Shown piece after piece: positions 1 to 6,404 of a stretch of 12,593 bases of DNA. Position numbers and translations under genes: made by a program. Positions within the stretch are counted from its first letter, which is position 1. Each line of letters begins with the position of its first letter. The notes beneath the pieces were generated by a model. That model did not search any database. It worked only from the letters and a program-made list of their open reading frames with translations, and was not told the DNA's origin. The stretch lies in the NCBI GenBank assembly GCA_031549455.1, contig JAVBPT010000006.1:1-12593 (forward strand), written 5' to 3'. The stretch is from JAVBPT01 sp031549455. GTDB lineage: Bacteria > Bacillota > Clostridia > Lachnospirales > JAKSVV01.

Positions 1-1539
1 TGGTCGTTTTTTAGACCCGTCGCTATCCATATAGTACATATCAAACTTTTCAGCAAGTGCAAAGTCAATTTGTACGGTGATGATGGTATCCTCTTTTCCA
101 TGCACATTCTTAAACTGAATATCCAATTTGGGTCCGTAGAAGGCTGCCTCGCCCACCGCCTCAATATAATTGATTTTTAGAGCATCCAGTATTTTACGCA
201 TTTCGTTTTCGGCACTTTCCCAGGCCTCAGGCATATCGAGGTACTTTTCTTTGTTATTTGGATCCCATTTTGAGAAACGGTAAGTCACGTCCTTCTCGAT
301 GCCAAGTGTTTTCATCATAAAATAGATTAAGTCCACCACGCCTCTAAACTCTTCCTCAAGTTGGTCTTTTCGAACCACTAGATGTCCCTCTGATAAAGTA
401 AATTGGCGGAGACGTGTTAAACCATGCATTTCACCAGAGGATTCATTTCTGAATAGGGTTGAGGTTTCATTGTATCGTATAGGTAGATCTTTATAACTTT
501 TTTGACTGGCCTTATAGATCATAAATTGGAATGGGCAGGTCATGGGTCTTAATGCAAAGACCTCATCCTCTTTTTGTTCATCTCCTAGAATAAACATTCC
601 ATCTTTATAATGTTGCCAGTGCCCGGATAATTCATATAAATCTTTTTTGGCCATGAATGGGGTTTTGGTAAGGACATATCCTCTTCGTTGTTCTTCATCT
701 TCAACAAAGCGTTCAAGCAATTGAACGATACGTGCCCCATTTGGCATTAAAAGTGGAAGTCCCTGTCCGATTTGTTCGGCAGTTGTAAAAATCTCGAGTT
801 CTCTTCCGAGCCTATTATGATCACGTTTTAAAGCCTCTTCTCTTTTGGTGATGTACTCTTCTAACATATTTGCTTTTGGAAAGCTGATAGCATAAAGTCT
901 ATTTAACATCTTATTCTTCTCGGAACCTCTCCAGTAGGCACCGGTAGAGGACATGATCTTAAATGCTTTGATGTGTTTCGTATTATTCAGATGCGGTCCC
1001 GCGCAAAGGTCCACAAAATCTCCCTGTTTATAAAACGAGATCACAGCGTCTTTTGGAAGCTCGTTAATTAGTTCAACTTTATACGGATTATCCTTTACTT
1101 GTTTTAGAGCCTCTTCTCTAGGTAGCTCGAAGTAGGTAATTGCAAGCTCCTCTTTGACAATTTTCTTCATTTCTTCTTCGATCTTTATAAAGTCTTCTTC
1201 TGTAAAGTTTTGTTTTATATCAAAGTCGTAATAAAAACCATTATCTGTTGCGGGGCCAATCGTCAGCAATACATCTGGAAAAAGCCTTGTTACAGCCTGA
1301 GCCAAGATATGACTGGACGTATGCCAAAAGACTTTCAATCCAGCCGGTTCATCCAGTGTGATGACCGTAAACTTTCCATCAGCGTTTACCTCTTTTTGTA
1401 CATCTTGTATTTCATCATTAAATTGAATACAAGCTGTATTTCTTGCCAACCCCTCTGATATTTTTTTGACAACATCAATATTTTTGGTTCCTTTTTCAAC
1501 CTCTATGATACTGCCATCCTTTAATTCAAGCTTACACAT
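1..1539 (-). CDS. thrS: Threonyl-tRNA synthetase (3' end beyond the window)
   Basis: Charges tRNA-Thr with threonine in the cytoplasm. Reading from the ATG at 1539, 513 codons are visible of a family length near 640, so the end of the catalytic domain and the anticodon-binding domain lie outside the window. The order is an N-terminal TGS domain (about residues 1-62), then the editing domain with its metal-site motif HTSSH (H73, H77) and CAGPH (C179, H183), then the class II core with RPMTCP, the motif 2 stretch RNESSGEMHGLTRLRQF, and TLSEGHL. EGHL stands where enterobacterial enzymes have DAH; from memory this form is common in Clostridia. The start is fixed by AGGAGGTG at 1544-1551, a few bases upstream. 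The gene has its own promoter and a T-box leader, so it is expressed when tRNA-Thr is uncharged. Identification is very secure. Confidence 0.97.
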   Translation of the reverse strand, partial: MCKLELKDGSIIEVEKGTKNIDVVKKISEGLARNTACIQFNDEIQDVQKEVNADGKFTVITLDEPAGLKVFWHTSSHILAQAVTRLFPDVLLTIGPATDNGFYYDFDIKQNFTEEDFIKIEEEMKKIVKEELAITYFELPREEALKQVKDNPYKVELINELPKDAVISFYKQGDFVDLCAGPHLNNTKHIKAFKIMSSTGAYWRGSEKNKMLNRLYAISFPKANMLEEYITKREEALKRDHNRLGRELEIFTTAEQIGQGLPLLMPNGARIVQLLERFVEDEEQRRGYVLTKTPFMAKKDLYELSGHWQHYKDGMFILGDEQKEDEVFALRPMTCPFQFMIYKASQKSYKDLPIRYNETSTLFRNESSGEMHGLTRLRQFTLSEGHLVVRKDQLEEEFRGVVDLIYFMMKTLGIEKDVTYRFSKWDPNNKEKYLDMPEAWESAENEMRKILDALKINYIEAVGEAAFYGPKLDIQFKNVHGKEDTIITVQIDFALAEKFDMYYMDSDGSKKRP

Positions 1540-1540
1540 A

Positions 1541-1787
1541 TGAACACCTCCTAATCAATATTTACAAATAAAAAAAGTGAAAACCATGAGGCGACAAGTC
1601 GCGGTTCCACTCAAATTTATAACTTAACATTTTTAACGCGTATGCGACGTTTCTTACTTTGGATTTCGGAAACATACTCAAAAGCTGGTTTTCAGTTAAC
1701 TCGGTTATAGAAAAGTTCTCAGCTATCCTTTTCCTCTCTTGATACCTACATTAACGTACTTATCTTTCTCATCGTTTTTATATTCTA
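1541..1787 (-). ncRNA. T-box riboswitch leader of thrS
   Basis: A tRNA-sensing leader that lets thrS be transcribed when uncharged tRNA-Thr binds. Read on the minus strand it shows the Stem I base/kink-turn region GATGAGAAAGATAAGTA (1757-1773), the conserved AGAGAG (within 1733-1740), an ACT followed by GAA (1694-1696) in the position usual for the specifier codon, and the T-box GAGTGGAACCGCG (1600-1612). ACU encodes threonine, matching the gene downstream. The antiterminator can be drawn as UGAG/CUCA, the 7-nt bulge UGGAACC, then GCGAC/GUCGC. UGGA would pair with the tRNA acceptor end and predicts U as the discriminator base. The 5' limit is set by the inferred transcription start near 1787. 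The T-box and terminator are seen directly; the specifier choice is inferred from position, and an ACC nearby is the alternative. Confidence 0.93.
1570..1610 (-). terminator. Regulated intrinsic terminator of the thrS T-box
   Basis: On the minus strand GTGGAACC (1603-1610) can pair with GGTTTTCAC (1577-1585) with one bulged U, with a nested GCGAC/GTCGC helix between them, followed by seven T (1576-1570). The 5' arm includes the UGGAACC bulge that binds the tRNA acceptor end in the antiterminator, so the two structures exclude each other. Confidence 0.85.
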
Positions 1788-1793
1788 CTAGTA

Positions 1794-1822
1794 ATACTAT
1801 CATAGATTTTTTAAATATGCAA
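1794..1822 (-). promoter_or_regulatory. Sigma-A-type promoter of the thrS leader
   Basis: On the minus strand the -35 box is TTGCAT (1817-1822) and the -10 box is TAGTAT (1794-1799), separated by exactly 17 bp. The predicted start is near 1787, just before the Stem I sequence of the T-box. The -35 box lies four bases after the glgP stop codon, so thrS has a promoter of its own. Confidence 0.7.
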
Positions 1823-1825
1823 GCA

Positions 1826-4321
1826 TTATTTTGACCATTTAATGAGTCCAAGATCCGTATCCTTTGCAAACTTGCTGTTTGGAACGATCCGTGTATTCAG
1901 CCCATACACTCCTGCGGTATCAAGCCGAATATTGGCCTCATACTGGTAGGTATTTTTGGATACGATCTCCTTGGCTTTCATTGGAATAATTCGATAATTT
2001 ACAACCTCTTCTTTATCATTGAGCTCTCCAATATAAGCCTCTACTCTCACATCTTCCTCGCTTAAACTTTCGAGATTAACAATGGTGGATAGTCTGATTT
2101 CGTCCCCTAGCGTGTTCTTTTGTTTTGCAGTTGAAATTTCATTGACAAAACGAATGTTATTCCAGGAACGGGTTACTTTTTCTTTCCACTTGGATACATA
2201 TCGGGCCACTTCGAAATCCTCACTGTAGAATAAATTCTTATTCTGAATACATTCAATATAGAACTTTGCGAAATACTCCTTTAATTGTCTATGCATATTA
2301 AATTGGGGTGTGATACTCTTAATCGAGTTCTTCATATAACGTACCCACCTTTCAGAATAACCGGCCTTGTTCTTTTCATAATACATCGGAAGAATCTCAT
2401 TTTCCAGAATGTGATAGAGTGAGTGAGCATCAAAGTCATCCTGTGTTTCCTCGCTCTCAAAGTCTTCATAGGTTCCAATAGCAAATCCATTGGTCTTATT
2501 ATAGGCTTCCGGCCACCATCCATCTAATACACTAAAATTTATTACTCCATTGATGGCCGCCTTTTGGCCACTGGTGCCAGAAGCCTCATATGGCCTTCTT
2601 GGGGTATTCATCCAAATATCCACACCTTGTACCAATTTTTTTGCTATGCCCATATCATAGTTTTCAAGTAGAATCATTTTGTTTTTAAACCCCTCCATTT
2701 TTGACAACTCCACAATTTTTCGAATGATGCTTTGACCTGGTGCATCTGCTGGATGGGCTTTCCCTGCGAAAATAATCTGAATGGGGGTTTCTTTGTAGTT
2801 CACAATCTTTTGAATGCGTTCAAGATCCCGAAAGAGTAAATCGGCTCTTTTGTAGGTAGCAAATCGTCTTGCAAATCCAATAGTCAGCACGTTCGGGTCT
2901 AGTTTTACATCGTTTTTTGCAATTTCTTTAAATAGGTTTCGCTTGAGATCTTGATGTTTTTTCCAGAGGAGCTCATCCGGAACATCATCTACTGCTTCCC
3001 AGACGGAAGCTGAGTCAACGGATGTTCTATTTAGCTCCTCTGTATTTGCTCCAACTAGTCTCGAAATTTCATCTGCTTGCCAGGTCATGGTGTGTACGCC
3101 ATTGGTCACATAATCGATCGGAATCTCATCATAAGGGAGTTTGTTCCAAATACCATGCCACATTTTTTTAGAGACCTCTTGGTGTAATTTAGAAACCCCA
3201 TTTGAATAAGATGAGGTTTTGAGTGCAAAAACAGTCATACTAAATACCTTTTCCTCCGGGTATATGGTGGCAAGGTTAAAGAATTCCTTTTTGCTAATGC
3301 CAAGCCTACTGATATAGAAATCCAGAAAGAGCTCAATCGTGTCCTGAAAGAAAACATCATTTCCGGCAGGAACAGGCGTATGCGTTGTGAAGACCGTATT
3401 GGATTTAATCGCCTCAAAGGCTTCGTAGAAGTTAATTTTGTGTCGCTTCATTTCGCCCAAAATTCTTTCAATTATAAGAAAGGCTGAATGCCCTTCGTTC
3501 ATATGCCATGTAGCAATGTTCAGGTTGAGTGTTTCAAGTAGCTTTACCCCTCCTATACCAAGCAATATTTCTTGTTTAATTCGGATATCTGGCCCAGAGT
3601 CATATAAGGTATAACTTATTTTACGATATTCGGGTGGGTTTTCATCAATGTCCATGTCGAGTAGGTAAAGTTTATTGATGCCTACTTTTAACTCCCAGGC
3701 CTGTGCATAGAGCGTCTTATCGGCCATGTAGACCTCGATTAAAATTCGGTTTTCTTCCTTATCTTTCACAATCGAGAGCGGGAAGTCTGAAAAATCATTT
3801 TCCTCATATAGATGAACTTGCTCACCATATTCATTGATCCTTTGAATAAAATAGCCGGTCTTATATAAAAGTCCAACCGCAACCATGTTAATCCCGAGGT
3901 CGCTCGCAGACTTTAGGTAATCTCCTGCGAGGATCCCGAGACCTCCTGAGTAGTTTGGAAAGGATTCGGATAGTCCGTATTCAGCGCAAAAATAGGCGAT
4001 TTGGGCATCCTTGTATTCTCTATAAGTATCTTTTATCCATGTGTGAATGTTGGTCATATATCGGTCGAATTTGTTGATCACCATGTTATAGTTGGTCATG
4101 TATCGGTCATTCTCAGAAGCTTTGATAAGCTTCTCCTCATCCACGGTGTTTAAAAACTTAATGGGGTTATGGTTCACCTTTTCCCAACCATCTGGGTCAA
4201 TCGTCGAAAAGAGCTTAATGGCATCTGCATTCCAACTCCACCATAGGTTGTTTGCAATTTCTTTTAATCCCACAATCTTATCGGGAATTTTTGGAATAAC
4301 AATAACTTTTTGTAACTTCAT
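1826..4321 (-). CDS. glgP: Alpha-glucan (glycogen/maltodextrin) phosphorylase, DUF3417-containing GT35 type
   Basis: Releases glucose-1-phosphate from alpha-1,4-glucans using phosphate; a cytoplasmic pyridoxal-phosphate enzyme of family GT35. The 831 residues match the Thermotoga/Pyrococcus-type phosphorylases rather than the MalP/GlgP type of E. coli. Residues 1 to about 100 form the DUF3417 region (NLWWSWNADA at 25-34). The core follows with GGLGILAGD (126-134), WHMNEGHSAF (about 272), GFARRFATYKR, and EASGTSGQKAAING, where K587 is the expected cofactor lysine. Motif DRYMTN occurs twice (72-77 and 86-91). The ATG at 4321 has GGAGG (4327-4331) four bases upstream. No glycogen synthase, branching enzyme or debranching enzyme is adjacent, so the source of its substrate is not shown here. 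No clear promoter or terminator of its own was found; the upstream gap is shared with a divergent gene. Confidence 0.95.
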   Translation of the reverse strand: MKLQKVIVIPKIPDKIVGLKEIANNLWWSWNADAIKLFSTIDPDGWEKVNHNPIKFLNTVDEEKLIKASENDRYMTNYNMVINKFDRYMTNIHTWIKDTYREYKDAQIAYFCAEYGLSESFPNYSGGLGILAGDYLKSASDLGINMVAVGLLYKTGYFIQRINEYGEQVHLYEENDFSDFPLSIVKDKEENRILIEVYMADKTLYAQAWELKVGINKLYLLDMDIDENPPEYRKISYTLYDSGPDIRIKQEILLGIGGVKLLETLNLNIATWHMNEGHSAFLIIERILGEMKRHKINFYEAFEAIKSNTVFTTHTPVPAGNDVFFQDTIELFLDFYISRLGISKKEFFNLATIYPEEKVFSMTVFALKTSSYSNGVSKLHQEVSKKMWHGIWNKLPYDEIPIDYVTNGVHTMTWQADEISRLVGANTEELNRTSVDSASVWEAVDDVPDELLWKKHQDLKRNLFKEIAKNDVKLDPNVLTIGFARRFATYKRADLLFRDLERIQKIVNYKETPIQIIFAGKAHPADAPGQSIIRKIVELSKMEGFKNKMILLENYDMGIAKKLVQGVDIWMNTPRRPYEASGTSGQKAAINGVINFSVLDGWWPEAYNKTNGFAIGTYEDFESEETQDDFDAHSLYHILENEILPMYYEKNKAGYSERWVRYMKNSIKSITPQFNMHRQLKEYFAKFYIECIQNKNLFYSEDFEVARYVSKWKEKVTRSWNNIRFVNEISTAKQKNTLGDEIRLSTIVNLESLSEEDVRVEAYIGELNDKEEVVNYRIIPMKAKEIVSKNTYQYEANIRLDTAGVYGLNTRIVPNSKFAKDTDLGLIKWSK

Positions 4322-4388
4322 AGTGCCTCCATAATGTATTCTTCAGTTATTATTTGCCTTTTTTGTCTAATTAATTCAACAAAATAAC

Positions 4389-4417
4389 TTTACAAAATAT
4401 GGAAATCATGATATAGT
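4389..4417 (+). promoter_or_regulatory. Promoter of the first plus-strand paralogue
   Basis: The -35 box TTTACA (4389-4394) and -10 box TATAGT (4412-4417) are 17 bp apart, giving a start near 4424 and a leader of about 128 nt. The same box layout, with ATGATATA around the -10, recurs before the second paralogue. Confidence 0.7.
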
Positions 4418-4551
4418 GATAACTAGTTTTTTTCTATCCGTTGTGATATTTTTATTTTGACCCATTTGGGTAGTTTACTAAATTCGGAGGTGTTCTTTCC
4501 AGTTCCCGTCATCTAGCAATCTGCTTAATAATAAAAAAGGAAGTGTTCAAA
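4418..4551 (+). promoter_or_regulatory. Leader region with hairpin and GGAGGTGTT element, copy 1
   Basis: This untranslated stretch contains the short hairpin ACCC-ATTT-GGGT (4460-4471) and then GGAGGTGTT (4486-4494), which looks like a ribosome binding site but has no ATG behind it. The element ends 57 nt before the ATG at 4552. A matching hairpin and GGGGGTGTT stand at nearly the same distances before the second paralogue. The function is unknown; conservation between copies is the only evidence that it matters. Confidence 0.45.
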
Positions 4552-5034
4552 ATGTTTGACACAAGCAGGATATACCCAACGATTCACGGTGTAGAATGTG
4601 GCATTTTAAACCAAAGCGGTGAGACGCTGATGCTTAGAAGTCTTGAAAACGACTACATTATTTTAAATGGCGAGGAGCAAATTCTTACGGAGGTCCAGAC
4701 AAATGATCCGACGAGGTCGTATCGTGCCCATTTTTGGTTTTGGCATGCGGGAACAGTAAAACTTCACTATTTTGCTTTTCTACTAAATGGGATGGCAGAA
4801 TGTGCAGCGACGTTGGTTGATGACAAACTACACGTCAGCCTTTCAGAGCCGGAAATTAGCAATTACAGCGCAAAAATTTCCAGTACGGAATACAGCAGAA
4901 TCATCGGCGGTGCGGCATTGTACCTTGAGACATTAGACTTTTCATCACCAGACGATAGAATAGGTGAAAGCAGGCTTACAATCACTCCTTTTATAGGGAA
5001 GACTCAGAGGAGAAAGTACGAATTTAGATTCTAA
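4552..5034 (+). CDS. Unrecognised 160-residue protein, paralogue of the next gene
   Basis: I do not recognise this family and assign no function. It has no signal peptide and no obvious membrane segment. Visible features are an N-terminus MFDTSRIYPTI, an aromatic patch HFWFWHAG (60-67), an alternating hydrophobic pattern suggesting beta strands around 70-98, PEIS (100-103) and PFIGKTQRR (146-154) near the end. The neighbour at 5258 shares the N-terminal pattern M-[FL]-D-x-x-[RK]-I-x-P-x-I, PEIS at residue 97 and PFNGKTKRR, so the two are diverged duplicates. The ATG at 4552 was chosen over an in-frame GTG at 4543 because AAGGAAG lies 8 nt before it and its N-terminus lines up with the paralogue. 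The gene has its own promoter and terminator and is divergent from glgP. That it is a real gene is well supported by the paired signals. Confidence 0.8.
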   Translation: MFDTSRIYPTIHGVECGILNQSGETLMLRSLENDYIILNGEEQILTEVQTNDPTRSYRAHFWFWHAGTVKLHYFAFLLNGMAECAATLVDDKLHVSLSEPEISNYSAKISSTEYSRIIGGAALYLETLDFSSPDDRIGESRLTITPFIGKTQRRKYEFRF

Positions 5035-5040
5035 AATTTA

Positions 5041-5050
5041 GGCTACGGCC
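5041..5050 (+). repeat. Palindromic post-stop element GGCTACGGCC, copy 1
   Basis: The 10-nt element folds as GGC-UACG-GCC, a UNCG-type tetraloop closed by C-G. It begins 6 nt after the stop codon of the first paralogue; an identical copy lies 6 nt after the second. Confidence 0.6.
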
Positions 5051-5058
5051 TTACATTT

Positions 5059-5085
5059 GATGTAACTACGGTTACATCTTTTTTT
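5059..5085 (+). terminator. Intrinsic terminator of the first plus-strand paralogue
   Basis: GATGTAAC (5059-5066) and GTTACATC (5071-5078) form a perfect 8-bp stem around a TACG tetraloop, followed by seven T. The next promoter's -35 box starts two bases later, so the two paralogues are separate transcription units. Confidence 0.9.
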
Positions 5086-5086
5086 G

Positions 5087-5115
5087 TTTACATTTCTGAC
5101 AATCTATGATATAAA
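5087..5115 (+). promoter_or_regulatory. Promoter of the second plus-strand paralogue
   Basis: TTTACA (5087-5092) and TATAAA (5110-5115) are 17 bp apart. The -35 hexamer and spacing are the same as in the first copy and the -10 context ATGATATA is shared. The predicted start is near 5122, leaving a leader of about 136 nt. Confidence 0.72.
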
Positions 5116-5257
5116 GGATATAAAGTAGGTATTCATTTTTTACCGTAAGGTATTTATATATTTTTAAAACCGTTTGGTTTATTCTTATTTTTGGGGGTGT
5201 TATTATAGCGCTTTTGGCACAAATGTACTCTATTACGTTCTGAGGGAGATGTTAAAA
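5116..5257 (+). promoter_or_regulatory. Leader region with hairpin and GGGGGTGTT element, copy 2
   Basis: It contains the hairpin AAACC-GTTT-GGTTT (5167-5180) and GGGGGTGTT (5193-5201), which ends 56 nt before the ATG at 5258. Hairpin, element and spacing mirror copy 1 although the sequence between them has drifted. No functional upstream reading frame was found behind the element. Confidence 0.45.
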
Positions 5258-5695
5258 ATGCTGGATCTTAGAAAAATTATTCCGATTATCAGAAAATCAA
5301 AAGTGGGAATTGAAAATCATGGGGCCGGGGTGATAGAGTTCAAAAACGAAGGCAAAGATTTTCGGTTACAAAAGCCAAAAATATTTTGGCTTGATGCTCC
5401 ACTCTCTAAGGACGGTTATTCCATACATGAACTCACCTTTTCGAATGAACGGCCACTGTTTTTACTTGTAGCAACCTCGGAAGAGGAAGTTCTTCTTGTG
5501 GTAACGGTCTCAAAAGATGAGGTGTTGCGCGTCGTATCCGCTAATCCGGAGATTTCTTCCTTCAATGTAACCTACCATCTAAAAAGAAACCTTGATGTAA
5601 CAAAATCGTACCCGGCTTATCCTTTTAATGGAAAAACAAAACGTAGGGTTATTATTGAGGAAAAATCAGGTCGAATTTTCACTTTCGTTTTCTAA
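5258..5695 (+). CDS. Unrecognised 145-residue protein, paralogue of the previous gene
   Basis: Function unknown. It shares with the upstream gene an N-terminus MLDLRKIIPII, the residues VGIEN (16-20), a hydrophobic beta-rich stretch (LFLLVATSEEEVLLVVTV, 67-84), PEIS (97-100), PFNGKTKRR (122-130) and a final aromatic FxF. Between PEIS and the GKT motif it has about half the residues of its partner (21 versus 42), and after the motif it has more (15 versus 6). The ATG at 5258 was chosen over an in-frame TTG at 5174: GGGAG lies 8 nt upstream, the N-terminus then matches the paralogue, and the longer form would translate the leader hairpin. No signal peptide or clear transmembrane helix is seen. 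It converges on dpaB and shares a terminator with it. Confidence 0.8.
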   Translation: MLDLRKIIPIIRKSKVGIENHGAGVIEFKNEGKDFRLQKPKIFWLDAPLSKDGYSIHELTFSNERPLFLLVATSEEEVLLVVTVSKDEVLRVVSANPEISSFNVTYHLKRNLDVTKSYPAYPFNGKTKRRVIIEEKSGRIFTFVF

Positions 5696-5701
5696 ATAAA
5701 T

Positions 5702-5711
5702 GGCTACGGCC
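5702..5711 (+). repeat. Palindromic post-stop element GGCTACGGCC, copy 2
   Basis: Identical to the copy at 5041-5050 and also 6 nt after the stop codon. The spacer to the terminator hairpin differs (14 nt here, 8 nt in copy 1), so the element is more strictly placed than what follows it. Confidence 0.6.
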
Positions 5712-5725
5712 GCAAAATAAAATTA

Positions 5726-5755
5726 GATGTAACCTTTCGGCTACATCCTTTTTTT
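5726..5755. terminator. Bidirectional terminator between the second paralogue and dpaB
   Basis: The arms are GATGTAACC (5726-5734) and GGCTACATC (5739-5747). On the plus strand the loop is TTTC, the stem has one A-C mismatch, and seven T follow at 5749-5755. On the minus strand the stem is fully paired with one G-U, the loop is GAAA, and the run is broken (TAATTTTATTTT). The hairpin begins within a few bases of the dpaB stop codon and serves both converging genes. Confidence 0.85.
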
Positions 5756-6338
5756 ATAAAATAACAGGTTGCAACGGAATCCCGTCCAATGCATTTTCAA
5801 TTGTCATTTCCAATAATTCAAAATCGCTGACCATGCTATTTGGTTTCTCTGCTGGTTTATCCATCTTAAATGGAACAAAATAGATATCTTTGGTACTCAT
5901 AAGAACCCCCACGTTCTTCATGTTCAGCCCCAGGATATCATTGGATGCAATAGCCAAAATGGTGGTTTTATTGTTTCTTCTGAGTGTTTTAATCGCTCCC
6001 AAAACAGAATTGTCGGTAATACCATTTGCGAGCTTTGCCATGGTATTTCCTGTGCAAGGACAAATCACGATTAAGTCAATCATACTCTTTGGTCCAAGAG
6101 GTTCTACTTCCACCAGATTTGTTAGAATCTTGTTTCCCGTGATCTCTTCTATCCTGCTCATAATCTCCTCTGCTTTTCCAAAACGTGTATCAAACATACT
6201 TGCATTCTCGGTCATAATCGGAATAATTTCTATATCATGTTTTTGTTTTATATTTTCCATTTGTTTTAAGATAATATCATAGTTACAATATGAAGCGCAG
6301 ATTCCCCATCCAAGCCTCATTCCATCTAACTTGCTCAT
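5754..6338 (-). CDS. dpaB: Dipicolinate synthase subunit B (SpoVFB)
   Basis: Second subunit of the enzyme that converts a lysine-pathway intermediate into dipicolinic acid, the calcium-binding solute of the spore core; it acts in the mother cell. The 194 residues form a flavoprotein-type Rossmann fold. Stretches matching Bacillus SpoVFB, as I recall it, include GMRLGWGICASYC (6-18), the NTRFG-like DTRFG (50-54), EPLGPK (79-84), PCTGNTMAKLANGITD (94-109), SNDILGLN (132-139), LMSTKDIYFVPF (146-157) and KPNSMV (165-170). The ATG at 6338 was chosen over a TTG at 6380 because AGAAGG (6344-6349) lies five bases upstream and the N-terminus then matches the family. It lies 66 nt after dpaA on the same strand and ends in the shared hairpin terminator. 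Expression late in the mother cell is expected from the family. Confidence 0.95.
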   Translation of the reverse strand: MSKLDGMRLGWGICASYCNYDIILKQMENIKQKHDIEIIPIMTENASMFDTRFGKAEEIMSRIEEITGNKILTNLVEVEPLGPKSMIDLIVICPCTGNTMAKLANGITDNSVLGAIKTLRRNNKTTILAIASNDILGLNMKNVGVLMSTKDIYFVPFKMDKPAEKPNSMVSDFELLEMTIENALDGIPLQPVIL

Positions 6339-6404
6339 AAAAACCTTCTTAAAAAAATTACTTAATACATAGTATTTCAATTTAGCTTTTTTGTGCTTAC
6401 AAGA

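Noticed and set aside
1210..1458. Plus-strand 82-codon open frame
   Set aside because: It lies wholly inside thrS on the opposite strand, has no binding site, and its translation resembles no protein.
4322..4388. Sigma-A promoter for glgP
   Set aside because: Several weak -35/-10 pairs on the minus strand can be drawn (for example TTGTAA with AATTAG), but none is clearly better than chance in such AT-rich sequence.
4489..4518. Short upstream frame starting at a GTG inside GGAGGTGTT, ending in TAG
   Set aside because: The GTG overlaps the would-be binding site, leaving no spacing, and the equivalent frame in the second leader stops after three codons with unrelated residues.
5174..5257. N-terminal extension of the second paralogue from a TTG at 5174
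   Set aside because: No ribosome binding site precedes it, it runs through the leader hairpin and GGGGGTGTT element, and the paralogue has no such extension.
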